Below are positions 9,200-18,869 of a stretch of DNA of 64,000 bases, piece by piece. Both the position numbers and the translations under genes were made by a program. Position 1 is the first letter of the stretch. Every line of letters starts with the position of its first letter. A model generated the notes under the pieces. That model was given only the letters and a program-made list of their open reading frames with translations. It was not told the origin of the DNA and ran no database searches. The DNA comes from Trinickia mobilis (GTDB taxonomy: Bacteria > Pseudomonadota > Gammaproteobacteria > Burkholderiales > Burkholderiaceae), in contig NZ_JAFLRF010000003.1 in NCBI RefSeq assembly GCF_017315705.1, positions 1-64,000 of the forward strand, in the 5' to 3' direction.

Positions 9200-12100
9200 T
9201 TATTCTGCAAATTGTGGCTGGGATGCGGACTCGGCTGACGTGCGCGGGGCCCGTCGCTTGCCGCTAAACCAGGGGTAGACAGCAGGCAGCACCAGCAGCG
9301 TCAGCAGCGTGGCGGACACCAGTCCGCCGATCACGACGGTGGCAAGCGGTCGCTGGACTTCAGCACCCGAGCCGGTGGAAAGCGCCATCGGCAGGAAGCC
9401 CAGGCTCGCGACGGTCGCGGTCATCAGCACGGGCCGCAACCGGGTCATCGCGGCTTGCATCGCGGCCTCCACGGCATCGAGACCGCTTGCGCGCCTTTCT
9501 TCGATGTAACTCACCATCACCACACCATTCAGGACCGCAATTCCGAATAGCGCGATGAAGCCGACCGCAGCGGAAATGCTGAACGGCAGTCCGCGCATCG
9601 AAAGTGCGAAAATTCCGCCGATCGACGCAAACGGCACATTGAAGAAGATGAGCGCGGCGAGCCGCCAGCTTTTGAACATCAGGAACAGCAGCGCAAAAAT
9701 CAACGCGAGCGCGGCCGGTACGACGACCGCAAGGCGCGACATCGCTTCCTGGAGATTCTGGAAACTCCCCGCCCACGAAACCGAATATCCGGGCGGCAGA
9801 TGCACCTGTGATGTGACCGCCTGCTGCGCAGCCGCCACAAAACCGGCAAGATCGCGGCCGCGCACATTGGCCTGCACCGTGATGACGCGGTGTCCCTGCT
9901 CGCGTGCGATTGCAGAGGGCCCCGGCTCCATGCGTATGTCAGCGATCTCGCTCAACGGAACGGCGCGGCCCGCGCTGTCGCTGACACGCAGATCGCCGAT
10001 TCTCGCAACGCTGTCCCGGTCATGCGGCTGAAGGCGAACGCGGATATCGAAGCGACCATCGCCGTCGACGATCGTGCCCACGGTGCGGCCGCCCAGCGAC
10101 TGCACGAGGTCGAGCACCTGACTGGCATTTAATCCATAGCGCGCGATCGCCTCACGATTGACGACGATGCGCAGATAGGGCTGGCCGATCGTCTGTTCGG
10201 CCTCGACGTCGGCGGCACCGGGCACGCGTGCGAGAACGGCGGCCACGCGCTCCGCCGTGTCGTGCAGCGTGTTGAGGTCGTTGCCGTGGATTCGCACAGC
10301 AACGTCTGCCTGTACGCCCTGCAGCATGTCGTCCATGCGCATTTCGATAGGCTGCGCCCAACTCAGTTGCAGGCCGGGGACGTTGCGTTTCAACGCTGCT
10401 GAATAAGCGGCGACGAGTCCTTCCTGAGTTTGCGCAGTGCGCCATTGGGAGGTCGGCTTGAGCATGATGAACGTATCGCTCTGCTCGACCCCCATCGGGT
10501 CCGTCGGAATCTCCGAGGTACCACCCAGAGTGACCGTCGACTGCACCTCCGGAAAGCGCATCAGGGTGCGCTCGATCATCGTCTGCGTTTGAATGGCCGA
10601 GGCGAGCGAGATGCCAGGCAGTTTGGTCGTCGTGACAGTCAGCGCACCTTCGTCGAGACGCGGCAGAAATTCGGCACCAAGGCGCGAGCCGGCCGCGCAA
10701 GCGCTCAACAACAGCAGTACGGCCAGTCCCATCGCAATGCCGGGATGCCGGGCGGTTCGCGCCAGCGCCGGCTTGTACATGCGGCGAGCCCATTGGATGA
10801 TGCGGCTGTCATGTTCCGCCACCTTGCGCCGGAGCAGAAAACTCGCGAGCACCGGCATGAGCGTGAGGGTGAGCGCAAGCGAAGCGATGAGTGCGAAGAT
10901 CACGGTCATCGCCATCGGTTTAAACATCTTTCCTTCGACACCCTGCAGGCTAAGGATGGGCAGGTAGACGGCAGTGATAATCACGACGGCATACGTGACC
11001 GGTCGCGCGACTTCCTGGGCCGCCTCGCGGACCGTCTGCAGGACCGGGCGGTCCGGCATTTCCGCGCGTCGACGCACGACGTTTTCAATCAGCACGACGG
11101 CGCCGTCGACGAGAAGACCGAAGTCGATCGCACCCAGGCTCATCAGGTTGCCGGACATGCCGGCGTAGTACATCGCGGTAATGGCGGCCAGCATAGAGAG
11201 CGGAATGGCCAGCGCCACGATCAAGCCGGCCCGAGCGTTACCCAGCAGCAAAAACAACACCACCATGACGAGAACCGCACCCTCGGCCAGATTGTGGGCG
11301 ACGGTATGGAGCACGCGGCCCATGAGATCCGCACGGTTGTAGTAGGGCGCTATCTCGACGCCAGGGGGAAGGGAGCGCTGGATCTGCTTGATAGTCGATT
11401 CAACATTCTGCGCAACGACCCGCGTGTTCTGGCCGAGCGACATCAAGACGACGCCCACCACCGCCTCGCCGTGGCCGTCTCGCGTCACGCCGCCAAGGCG
11501 TGGCATCGGCGCCTCGACCACCTTGGCGACGTCGTGCACGTAAAGCGGCGCGCCGCCGCTGCGCGTGCGCAACACGATGTTGCCGATGTCTGCGCTCTTT
11601 TGCAGCAGACCCTCGCCGCGGATGATCGCCTCACCGCCGTTGTGCTCGATCGTTGCGCCGCCGGAGGAACCGTTGTTCACTTGTACGGCATTGAATACAT
11701 CGTCGATTGACAGGCCGTAGCGAGTCAAAGCATCGTCCGAGACCTGCACTTCGTAGGTCTTGAGTTCGCCGCCATTGACGTTGACGTCCACCACGCCGGG
11801 CACTTGGCGCAGACGAGGAGCGACCTGCCAGTCGAGGATCGTGCGCAAGTCCATCAACGACTGTCCCTTGCCGCGCACCTGGAACTGGTAGATTTCGCTC
11901 AGACCGTCGGAGAGCGGCCCTAGCTGCGGTGCACTGGTACCGGGCGGCAATTGCAGGGTCTGCAGACGCTCGGTCACCAGGTTGCGATCGAGGTAGATGT
12001 TCCCGCCGTCCGCAAAGCGCACGTAAAGTACGGACACACCGTAACGCGATATGGAGCGCAGCCCCTGCATGCCCGGCAGGCCCTGCAGCGCCAGTTCAAT

Positions 12101-12304
12101 CGGCGCGGTGATGTTGCGCTCGACATCGAGCGGGGCAAGACCCGGCGCCTGGGTGGTGACCAGTACCTGAAGAGGCGAAATGTCAGGGTCGGCATCGAAC
12201 GGCAAGCGCTGCATGCTCATGAAGCCGATACCGACCAGAAGCAGAACCAGAAGCAGTACGACGGCGCGGTTTCCGAGCGCCGCGTCGATCATCTTCGTAA
12301 TCAT
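9200..12304 (-). CDS. Heavy-metal efflux RND pump (CzcA/CusA family)
   Basis: A 1,034-residue inner-membrane pump with 12 expected membrane segments and two large periplasmic loops. The chosen start (MITKMIDAALGNRAVV) is the standard N-terminus and leaves 11 bases after the adaptor gene; the frame is open 20 codons further. The fourth membrane segment reads DFGLLVDGAVVLIEN. Established family knowledge links DFG..DGAVV versions mainly to divalent cations and the AIG..DAAIV version to Cu(I)/Ag(I), so this looks more like a Czc-type than a Cus-type pump. The metal is inferred from one motif only. It lies between the adaptor and channel genes in one operon, divergent from a two-component system that probably controls it. 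Confidence 0.93.
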   Translation of the reverse strand: MITKMIDAALGNRAVVLLLVLLLVGIGFMSMQRLPFDADPDISPLQVLVTTQAPGLAPLDVERNITAPIELALQGLPGMQGLRSISRYGVSVLYVRFADGGNIYLDRNLVTERLQTLQLPPGTSAPQLGPLSDGLSEIYQFQVRGKGQSLMDLRTILDWQVAPRLRQVPGVVDVNVNGGELKTYEVQVSDDALTRYGLSIDDVFNAVQVNNGSSGGATIEHNGGEAIIRGEGLLQKSADIGNIVLRTRSGGAPLYVHDVAKVVEAPMPRLGGVTRDGHGEAVVGVVLMSLGQNTRVVAQNVESTIKQIQRSLPPGVEIAPYYNRADLMGRVLHTVAHNLAEGAVLVMVVLFLLLGNARAGLIVALAIPLSMLAAITAMYYAGMSGNLMSLGAIDFGLLVDGAVVLIENVVRRRAEMPDRPVLQTVREAAQEVARPVTYAVVIITAVYLPILSLQGVEGKMFKPMAMTVIFALIASLALTLTLMPVLASFLLRRKVAEHDSRIIQWARRMYKPALARTARHPGIAMGLAVLLLLSACAAGSRLGAEFLPRLDEGALTVTTTKLPGISLASAIQTQTMIERTLMRFPEVQSTVTLGGTSEIPTDPMGVEQSDTFIMLKPTSQWRTAQTQEGLVAAYSAALKRNVPGLQLSWAQPIEMRMDDMLQGVQADVAVRIHGNDLNTLHDTAERVAAVLARVPGAADVEAEQTIGQPYLRIVVNREAIARYGLNASQVLDLVQSLGGRTVGTIVDGDGRFDIRVRLQPHDRDSVARIGDLRVSDSAGRAVPLSEIADIRMEPGPSAIAREQGHRVITVQANVRGRDLAGFVAAAQQAVTSQVHLPPGYSVSWAGSFQNLQEAMSRLAVVVPAALALIFALLFLMFKSWRLAALIFFNVPFASIGGIFALSMRGLPFSISAAVGFIALFGIAVLNGVVMVSYIEERRASGLDAVEAAMQAAMTRLRPVLMTATVASLGFLPMALSTGSGAEVQRPLATVVIGGLVSATLLTLLVLPAVYPWFSGKRRAPRTSAESASQPQFAE

Positions 12305-12315
12305 GGGGTGGCCTC

Positions 12316-13572
12316 TTAGCCTTCGTCCGGAATGGCGTTCTGAAGGAAATCGGCTTTGAGCCAATAGCTGCCGTTGGTCACGACCTGCGTACCCGCCTTC
12401 ACGCCCTCGATAATTTCAGTGAACCCGCCGCTGCTGACACCTGTGCGGACGACTTGCTTCGTGAAGTGGCCGGCGCCGGACGGAATAAAGACCGCTGTTT
12501 GACCATCCACGTCCTGCAGCGCGCTATCCGGCACCAGTACGGCATCGCGTCCGAGCGGCGACGCGATATTCGCTGTGGCGAACATGTTGGCGCGCAGGGC
12601 ACCGTCGGGGTTCGGCAGGTCGCACCGCACGGTCACGGTACCGGTGTTCGGATCGACCTGGTCGGCGATGTAGGTGACATGTCCGGCGAACTGTTTGCCG
12701 GGATACGCATCGACCGTGACGGCGACCGCATCACCCTCTTTGATGATGCCCAATTCCCGTTCCGGGACATTGGCTTGCAACCAGACTGTCGAAAGATCCG
12801 CCACTGCAAAGATCTGCAGCGACGTGTCGACGATATCGCCGGGCGCGGCTCCCACCGAATTGATCACACCGTCAAAGGGCGCCACTACAGCGCCCAACGA
12901 ATCGCCGGGGCCCAGTCTGGTCAAAGCGGCGTTGTCGCCACTCCTCGCGAGCGACCCGCTCGGCACCAGCCGCTGTCTCATGCCCAGCCACTTTTGCAAC
13001 TCCGCCTCGCGCGAGCGTAACGTGGCCTGCGCGCTTGCGACCATCGAACGACGGCGCTCGAGTTCGCTTTGGGCCATCGCACCAATGCCAACCAGCTCAG
13101 TGGCGCGCGTCAACGCCACTTGGGCGGTCGTGGCCGCGACCGTCGCGTCCGTGACGGCGGCCTGGGCGCTCGCCACCTGACTGCGCACATCGCTGAGATC
13201 GAAGTCATCCAGGATGGCGAGCCGTTGGCCCGCACGCACGCGTTGCCCCACCACAACGTCAATTGCTTCGATCCGCCCGCGCGATGGAGAACTGACTTGA
13301 GCGAGATGCCTTGCGTCGAAACTGACCACGCCCGTGGCCTGCACCGAGCGCACAAGCGGCCGGAGCTCGGCGTCGGCGAAGTGCAGGTCCATATTGGCAA
13401 GCGCCTCGCGCGGCACGTCCACTGCGGTCGGTACCGGCGGGTTAGACGCGACGGCGGAGGGCGGCGTCGTGTTCGCCTCGGCCGGAGAAAACGCATGAAA
13501 AGCGACCAGACTGCCGACGACCACGACGCCGGCGGAGCCAATCGATACCAAAAGCCGCCTGCGGGTCAGCAT
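12316..13572 (-). CDS. RND efflux periplasmic adaptor (CzcB/CusB family)
   Basis: A 418-residue membrane-fusion protein. Residues 1-30 form a signal/anchor (LLVSIGSAGVVVVGSLVAF). Next come a barrel/lipoyl segment (SSPSRGRIEAIDVVVGQRVRAGQRLAIL), a coiled-coil hairpin at about 130-200, the second lipoyl half (GAVVAPFDGVINSVGAAPGDIVD) and beta-barrel parts (VDAYPGKQFAGHVTYIADQVDPNTGTVTVR). It links the inner-membrane pump to the outer-membrane channel. It is the first gene of the operon, and the 490 bases upstream hold palindromes resembling metal-regulator boxes. No metal-binding N-terminal extension such as a His-rich tail is seen. Confidence 0.92.
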   Translation of the reverse strand: MLTRRRLLVSIGSAGVVVVGSLVAFHAFSPAEANTTPPSAVASNPPVPTAVDVPREALANMDLHFADAELRPLVRSVQATGVVSFDARHLAQVSSPSRGRIEAIDVVVGQRVRAGQRLAILDDFDLSDVRSQVASAQAAVTDATVAATTAQVALTRATELVGIGAMAQSELERRRSMVASAQATLRSREAELQKWLGMRQRLVPSGSLARSGDNAALTRLGPGDSLGAVVAPFDGVINSVGAAPGDIVDTSLQIFAVADLSTVWLQANVPERELGIIKEGDAVAVTVDAYPGKQFAGHVTYIADQVDPNTGTVTVRCDLPNPDGALRANMFATANIASPLGRDAVLVPDSALQDVDGQTAVFIPSGAGHFTKQVVRTGVSSGGFTEIIEGVKAGTQVVTNGSYWLKADFLQNAIPDEG

Positions 13573-13805
13573 GTCGCCTCCGCGCGCGCTGTCCGGTGCG
13601 ACCGGGCGCCCCGGCCAATATCGTCAGTATCGTTGGCATCACTAACGAAGCTGTGACGAGCTCGCATGCACATCGCAGACGTATGGGTATTTTGCATTTT
13701 CTGTGATCACTCAAGCATTGGAATGAAGGCCGACCCGAAAGCCGTTCCGGTTGACCTTGGAGTGATGTAATTTTTGCCTCGGCGCAATGAACGCGGTGTG
13801 GCGAG

Positions 13806-13827
13806 AAAATGACTTTTCGGTCATTCC
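13806..13827. promoter_or_regulatory. CusR/CzcR-like operator, copy 1
   Basis: The sequence AAAATGAC-N5-GGTCATTCC has the inverted ATGAC/GTCAT arms of the E. coli CusR box (AAAATGAC...GTCATTTT) with one base difference in arm spacing. It lies about 235 bases upstream of the adaptor gene. A response-regulator binding site is likely but unproven. Confidence 0.55.
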
Positions 13828-13925
13828 TTCGTCATCGCGACGATGAACGCCCGACAGACGAAACAGCGCGTAACTGGTACGATTCACTGCAGGCCATCGG
13901 TTTGCTCGCAACCACAACCTGGCCG

Positions 13926-13946
13926 AAAATGACTGTTAAGTCATCC
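13926..13946. promoter_or_regulatory. CusR/CzcR-like operator, copy 2
   Basis: AAAATGACTGTTAAGTCAT is a near-perfect palindrome with ATGACT/AGTCAT arms and a three-base centre. It lies about 120 bases upstream of the response-regulator gene and shares the AAAATGAC arm with the copy at 13806. Autoregulation of the two-component system and control of the divergent operon are the obvious inferences. Confidence 0.6.
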
Positions 13947-14064
13947 GCACCAAGATGGCAAAAATGTAATTTTCTTGCCATTCGTCTGTATCAATCGCCA
14001 GGATAGCTTTGACAATGCGGCGTTGGCTCCGCTATAGCTTCCTGTCCTAAAAGGTATTCGTGTA

Positions 14065-14739
14065 ATGAGGATCCTGATCGTTGAGGACGAGCCCAAGATG
14101 GCGTCCTACCTTCGCAAGGGGCTGACGGAAGCCAGCTTTACTGTCGATATCGCCGCGGACGGGAGGGACGGACTGTTCCTCGCGTTGCACGAGGATTTCG
14201 ACCTGATCGTGCTCGATGTGATGTTGCCGGAGCTGGATGGACTCAGCGTGCTTAAACGCCTGCGAATGGAAAAAAAGCACACGCCCGTGCTATTGCTCAC
14301 GGCGCGGGATACGGTCGAAGACAAGGTCGCCGGCTTCGAATCGGGCGCTGACGATTACCTTTCCAAGCCGTTCGCCTACGCCGAGTTGCTGGCGAGGATT
14401 CGCTCGCTGATCCGTCGGGCGCCGCGTACAGCGCGCGATGTCCTGGTAGTCGGGGATCTTGAGATCGATCTGATCAAACGGAGAAGTCGACGCGGGAACG
14501 CGCGCATCGACCTGACGGCCCAGGAATTTGCGCTTTTGCAACTTCTTGCTGAACGGCAAGGGGAGGTACTGACGCGGACGTTCGTAACGTCACAGATCTG
14601 GGATATGAATTTCGACAGTGACACGAATGTGGTCGATGTTGCCGTCAAACGCCTTCGCGCGAAAATTGACGCCGCATTTGACAATAAATTGCTGCATACC
14701 GTTCGAGGCATGGGCTACGTGCTCGAGGACAGATCTTGA
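14065..14739 (+). CDS. Heavy-metal response regulator (CusR/CzcR/IrlR type, OmpR family)
   Basis: A 224-residue response regulator. The receiver domain has the acidic pocket E7/D8 and the phosphoacceptor D51 ([13 protein letters not shown]), a threonine in LLLTARD and a lysine in YLSKPF. A winged-helix DNA-binding domain follows (about 125-224: [20 protein letters not shown], ending [11 protein letters not shown]). It is divergent from the RND efflux operon, overlaps the kinase gene by four bases, and has CusR-like boxes upstream. The sequence places it in the metal-responsive group of the OmpR family; which metal cannot be read. Confidence 0.9.
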   Translation: MRILIVEDEPKMASYLRKGLTEASFTVDIAADGRDGLFLALHEDFDLIVLDVMLPELDGLSVLKRLRMEKKHTPVLLLTARDTVEDKVAGFESGADDYLSKPFAYAELLARIRSLIRRAPRTARDVLVVGDLEIDLIKRRSRRGNARIDLTAQEFALLQLLAERQGEVLTRTFVTSQIWDMNFDSDTNVVDVAVKRLRAKIDAAFDNKLLHTVRGMGYVLEDRS

Positions 14740-16145
14740 CTGCCTCTGCCAGACCTGCCGTCGCCAGACCGTATTCTCTACTTAAGCGCCTGACGGTAGC
14801 GATCTCGGTCGTTGCGCTATTCGTGTTTGCGTTGGTGGGTGGTCTGCTATACGACACGCTAGGGCTCGAACTCCAACGGCGGGATGACACCGAGATCGCC
14901 GAGAAGCTGGATCAGTTTCTACAACAGGCTCGCGATTTCGGTTCAACACAGGTGCTGCGCCAAAAAAGTGCGGTTTTCCATGAAGTGCTGCAGTCGCATC
15001 CTGCCGTCTATCTCCTGATCGCGAACAGCCGCGGCGACATCCTGGTCCAGCATTCGAACAAGCCTTCGCGGGAGTTGAGATCTATCGGGTCAAGTCACCC
15101 CGGTCAACATACGGCGTATACGTGTGATCCCCCAACCATCGGATCTTCCCGCTGCATCTTTGCGGACGAAACTCTGCCCTCAGGCGAAGGGATTCGCGTC
15201 GTTCTCGCGCACGTGGCGACGGAACGGCAATCGCTACTCGACACCTATCAAGTCGATGTTTGGCTAGCGATTGCCGCGGGGTCGATCTTGATGGGCATCC
15301 TGGGTTATGCAATCGCGAGCAGGGGACTTTCGCCTGTAAAAGCGATTGGCCGTCAGACGTCAACCATTGAAGCGCACAGGCTGAACGAGCGCCTCGATAT
15401 CAGCGCGGGTCCCATCGAATTGCAGGAAATTGCGGTATCGGTCAATCGCATGCTTGACCGTCTGGAGCGGGCGTTCATGCGCCTGAGCCAGTTTTCGTCG
15501 GATCTGGCTCACGATATGCGAACACCGTTAGCGAACGTGATCAGTTCGTCGCAAATCACGCTGTCCCGCACGAGGACGACGGAAGAATACGAAAACCTGA
15601 TCGACTCCAATATTGAAGAGTGCGAGCGTCTTCATCGAATGATTGAGAACATGTTGTTTCTCGCGCGAAACGACAATTCAAAGCAGTATTTCAAGCTGGG
15701 TGAAGTGGACTGCCGCGGTGAACTCGCGAGGCTTACCTCGTATTTTCAAGGCATCGCCGAAGGGACGGGGGTCCGCTTCGTCATCGATGGCAACGCCACG
15801 ATCTCCGCGGACCCCACCATGTTTCGCCGGGCAGTCAGCAACCTGATGTCCAATGCACTGGATCACGCCGCGGTGGGAACCGACATCGAACTGCGTACGT
15901 ACGAATCGGAAGGCTATGTGACCATCGAGGTCACGAATAAGGGTCAGCCCATTCCCCCTGAGCACATCGAGAAAATTTTCGACCGGTTTTATCGAGTCAA
16001 TGCGGCGAGACACGGGTCAGCCAAGAACACCGGGTTGGGTCTTGCGATCGTGAAGTCGATCATGGAGTCGCATCGGGGCAAGGTGGAAGTTGTGAGCAAT
16101 CGCGACAACACGACCTTCGCGCTGTATTTTCCACGCTCTGCCTGA
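14736..16145 (+). CDS. Heavy-metal sensor histidine kinase
   Basis: A 469-residue membrane kinase. The first membrane segment is about residues 22-42 ([19 protein letters not shown]), a periplasmic sensor domain reaches about 170, and a second membrane segment ([18 protein letters not shown]) leads into a HAMP linker. The phosphorylated His259 lies in [10 protein letters not shown]. The ATPase domain has the N box ([11 protein letters not shown]), the F box ([10 protein letters not shown]) and a G box ([13 protein letters not shown]). It follows the response regulator with a four-base overlap. Together they probably sense periplasmic metal and activate the divergent efflux operon. Confidence 0.9.
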   Translation: MTASARPAVARPYSLLKRLTVAISVVALFVFALVGGLLYDTLGLELQRRDDTEIAEKLDQFLQQARDFGSTQVLRQKSAVFHEVLQSHPAVYLLIANSRGDILVQHSNKPSRELRSIGSSHPGQHTAYTCDPPTIGSSRCIFADETLPSGEGIRVVLAHVATERQSLLDTYQVDVWLAIAAGSILMGILGYAIASRGLSPVKAIGRQTSTIEAHRLNERLDISAGPIELQEIAVSVNRMLDRLERAFMRLSQFSSDLAHDMRTPLANVISSSQITLSRTRTTEEYENLIDSNIEECERLHRMIENMLFLARNDNSKQYFKLGEVDCRGELARLTSYFQGIAEGTGVRFVIDGNATISADPTMFRRAVSNLMSNALDHAAVGTDIELRTYESEGYVTIEVTNKGQPIPPEHIEKIFDRFYRVNAARHGSAKNTGLGLAIVKSIMESHRGKVEVVSNRDNTTFALYFPRSA

Positions 16146-16358
16146 ATCCACGCCGTCGTAAAGGCAAAAGTCCCCTTCAGGGGGGCGACCTTCACGCCTT
16201 CTGGCGTACCTGACGATCACGCCCTGCTCGGTCAGGGAGCGCGACGTGATTGACACGGCGCCGTCGCCTTACAGGCGATAGCTCGCGCTGGTCGGTATTG
16301 CGTCGCTTTATCACTAGTGTGACAGCGCGCGCCGGCAGAGAAACGCAAGCGAGCGCCG

Positions 16359-16748
16359 CTAACGCCCGGGCGACGCTGAATGGCTGTAGAAGCCAGACAA
16401 CAGGTCGACGAGCTTGTCACGATCGTCGCCACATGCATGCGTGGGCGCATGCGTCGGACCGTGGATGAACTTGCTTGTGAGCGCCTGCGACAGTGCTTCG
16501 AGCACCGCGGCGGGGTCGTCGCCGCGTGTGAGCATTTTCTGCGCGCGCTCGAGTTCGACGCGCCGCAGCGCATCGGCCTGCGTGTGAATATGCCGGATCA
16601 CGGGCACCACGCTGCGCTGCTCGAGCCACTGCCAAGCGGTTTTCAGCATCTGGAGCGCGGGCCGGATTTGCTCGAGAGGGAACGCCACACGTTCGCGCAA
16701 TGCGACCGGCGCGGTGTGATGATTGATCCCGATCGAGAGCAGTTGCAT
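16359..16748 (-). pseudogene. Glutamyl-tRNA reductase (hemA) remnant with large internal deletion
   Basis: The first about 37 residues ([20 protein letters not shown]...) are the start of glutamyl-tRNA reductase, including the NHHTAPV segment. Right after ALQMLKTAW the frame jumps to the C-terminal domain: [35 protein letters not shown] and [16 protein letters not shown]. The catalytic and NADPH-binding middle, roughly 280 residues, is missing. The catalytic cysteine that follows the N-terminal strand is therefore lost, so the product cannot be an active reductase. A complete hemA must exist elsewhere, since haem synthesis by this route is essential. The remnant is most simply a decayed duplicate. 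Confidence 0.8.
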
Positions 16749-17258
16749 GTAAGGACAATGAGTCGGCGGATGGGCTGAGCAGCATGCTATGGTTTGCGAC
16801 ACCCGACTGCCAATGGTTTGTCTTTATAGATCCAATAGGCGCGCAGACCATACCGCATATAAGGACTTTCTCTTTTTAGCAAGCTCGGGGTTCATTCATC
16901 CATCCATTCGACTCCCATGTCCGACCGCGCCAAGGCCGATAGTCGGCAACGAGGACTCGGTGCACGACATCACAATTTCGAAGTCGTACAGCCGCTCAGG
17001 CAAGCCCGCAAGCGGAGTCGCCTGGTCAGCGCTTTCAACGTCCGCTTAGCCAATAGATTTCTTTGATCAATCCAATAGCGCGAGGCATGACAAATTTGTC
17101 ATCTCCCGGTCTCCTAAATGTCTGAATTGCCGCCCTAAGATCCTGCGGCGGTTGTGCCAGAGGTTGACGTCGAGCACGAACTAGCTGCCCTCGGAATCGA
17201 CGATCGCGCTTCCGCGATTTGACAAGCCCTCGCGCCCCCCGTTAAAAAGGATTCCACC
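16749..17258. other. Region upstream of the catalase gene
   Basis: About 500 bases without a supported gene. Its right part carries a candidate OxyR site (17053-17089). A shorter similar string, TATAGATCCAATAGGCGCG, occurs near 16830. Confidence 0.5.
17053..17089 (+). promoter_or_regulatory. Candidate OxyR binding site
   Basis: Four tetrads at exact seven-base spacing read ATAG-N7-TGAT-N7-ATAG-N7-CATG. This compares with the OxyR consensus ATAG-N7-CTAT-N7-ATAG-N7-CTAT: both ATAG blocks are perfect and the other two are partial. It lies about 170 bases upstream of the catalase start, a sensible place for peroxide control. Confidence 0.5.
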
Positions 17259-18803
17259 GTGAAAAGATCTAAGGCTTATCTCTCAGCAAGCGTTCTCTCC
17301 GTTGTCTCGGCCATCGGTCTCGCTCAACTGGCTCACGCCGAAGGCGTGATGACCCGTGACACTGGCGCGCCTGTCGCCGACAATCAGAACTCCGAGACCG
17401 CCGGTCCGGAAGGCCCGGTTGTGCTGCAGGACTCGAATCTCATCGAGAAACTGCAGCGCTTCGATCGCGAGCGCATTCCTGAGCGCGTCGTTCACGCGCG
17501 TGGCACCGGCCTCTTCGGCGAGTTCGTGCCGAGTACCGACATCAGCTCGCTGACCATGGCCAAGGTGTTCACGCCGGGCACGAAGACCCCGGTCTTCGTC
17601 CGCTTTTCGACCGTGATGGGCTATCGCGGATCGCCGGAGCAGGCTCGCGACCCGCGCGGCTTCGCGATCAAGTTCTACACGCAGCAAGGTAACTGGGACA
17701 TGGTCGGCATCAACTGGCCGGTGTTCTTTATCCGTGACGCCATCAAGTTCCCGGACTTCGTGCATGCGAACAAACCGTCGGCAGTGACCGGCGTGCAGGA
17801 TCCGAACCTGGCCTTCGACTTCTTCGCTCACTCGCCCGAAGCGACCAACATGCTGACGCACCTGTACACGGACGAGGGCATGCCTGACTCGTACCGTCAC
17901 ATGGATGGCTTTGCCGTCCACGCGTTCAAGTTCGTCAATGCCCAGGGCGAAGTTCACTACGTGAAGTTCCACTGGAAGAGCCGCCAGGGCGTCCACGGCA
18001 TCCGTCCGCAGGACATCCCGCATTCGATCGGCGCGGACTGGAACATGATGACCAACGACCTGTACAACTCGGTCAAGGCACATTCGTATCCGCAGTGGGA
18101 CCTGTATATCCAGGTGATGTCGCCGAAGGATCTGGCCAAGTACGACTTCGACCCGCTGGACGACACGAAGGTATGGCCGACGTCGATCCCTGAGCAAAAG
18201 ATCGGCACCATGACCCTCAACCGCATTCCGGATAACTATTTCCAGTCCACGGAAGAGTCCGCGTTTGCGCCGTCGCGCCTCGTGCCGGGCATCGAACCTT
18301 CCGAAGACCGGATGTTGCAGGGCCGTCTGTTCGCCTACGCCGATACGCAGATGTACCGCCTCGGACCGAACTACATGGATCTGCCGATCAACCGCCCTGT
18401 TGCGCCTGTGAACAACAACAACCAGGACGGCTTCATGAATGCCGGCGACCGCAAGGGTGAAGTCAACTATGAGCCCTCCGGCATCAACGAAATCGCCGAG
18501 CAGCCGAAGTACAAAGCCGTGCGGACACCGGTGTCAGGTACGATCCAGCAACAGGCGATCCACAAGACGCTCGACTTTCGTCAGGCCGGCGAGTACTACC
18601 GCACCTTGTCCGATCAGGACAAGACGGACCTGGTGACGGCGCTGTCGGCGGACCTCTCGCACGTAACGAACGATGCGAACAAGTACGCGATGCTGTCGTA
18701 TTTCTACAAGGCTGATTCCGACTACGGAACCCGTCTTGCGCAGGCGACGCACGCGGATGTGTCCCGGGTGCAGAGCATCGCTGCGCACCTGAGCGAAAAC
18801 TAA
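17259..18803 (+). CDS. Periplasmic haem catalase (KatB-like)
   Basis: A 514-residue monofunctional catalase with a signal peptide (SVVSAIGLAQLAHA, cut near residue 27). The distal histidine is H79 in RVVHARGTG, the distal asparagine lies in MVGINWPVFFIRD, and the proximal tyrosine in YADTQMYRLGPNY. RFSTVMGYRGSPEQARDPRGF is the family's haem-pocket segment. It splits hydrogen peroxide to water and oxygen, here in the periplasm. It is followed by an ankyrin lipoprotein gene, the same order as katB-ankB in Pseudomonas aeruginosa, where the ankyrin partner is needed for full catalase activity. Length is normal for the small-subunit catalases. Confidence 0.93.
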   Translation: MKRSKAYLSASVLSVVSAIGLAQLAHAEGVMTRDTGAPVADNQNSETAGPEGPVVLQDSNLIEKLQRFDRERIPERVVHARGTGLFGEFVPSTDISSLTMAKVFTPGTKTPVFVRFSTVMGYRGSPEQARDPRGFAIKFYTQQGNWDMVGINWPVFFIRDAIKFPDFVHANKPSAVTGVQDPNLAFDFFAHSPEATNMLTHLYTDEGMPDSYRHMDGFAVHAFKFVNAQGEVHYVKFHWKSRQGVHGIRPQDIPHSIGADWNMMTNDLYNSVKAHSYPQWDLYIQVMSPKDLAKYDFDPLDDTKVWPTSIPEQKIGTMTLNRIPDNYFQSTEESAFAPSRLVPGIEPSEDRMLQGRLFAYADTQMYRLGPNYMDLPINRPVAPVNNNNQDGFMNAGDRKGEVNYEPSGINEIAEQPKYKAVRTPVSGTIQQQAIHKTLDFRQAGEYYRTLSDQDKTDLVTALSADLSHVTNDANKYAMLSYFYKADSDYGTRLAQATHADVSRVQSIAAHLSEN

Positions 18804-18814
18804 GTTGTAGCGTT

Positions 18815-18834
18815 GAGCCTGCGCGAGCAGGCTC
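18815..18834 (+). terminator. Hairpin between catalase and ankyrin genes
   Basis: GAGCCTGC-GCGA-GCAGGCTC is a perfect 8-bp stem with a four-base loop, followed by ATCTTTG but no real T-run. It may weaken read-through or protect the catalase message; a full stop is doubtful. Confidence 0.5.
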
Positions 18835-18869
18835 ATCTTTGCCCACATACGACTTTCGACGGAGCAGAC

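Larger units (their letters stand above)
13573..14064. other. Divergent promoter region of the metal efflux operon and its two-component system
   Basis: About 490 bases between two divergent operons. It contains two ATGAC/GTCAT palindromes, listed separately, and a further ATGTAATTTT stretch near 13964. No gene is supported in it. Confidence 0.7.

Noticed and set aside
10430-11710. A 426-residue open frame on the plus strand inside the RND pump gene
   Set aside because: It lies antisense to a gene with clear family motifs over its full length; its own translation is rich in R, H and D without any motif, as expected from the complement of high-GC coding DNA.
16789-17049. An 86-residue plus-strand frame between the hemA remnant and the catalase gene
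   Set aside because: It has no good ribosome site, and its reading ends just before the candidate OxyR site; it looks like part of the promoter region.
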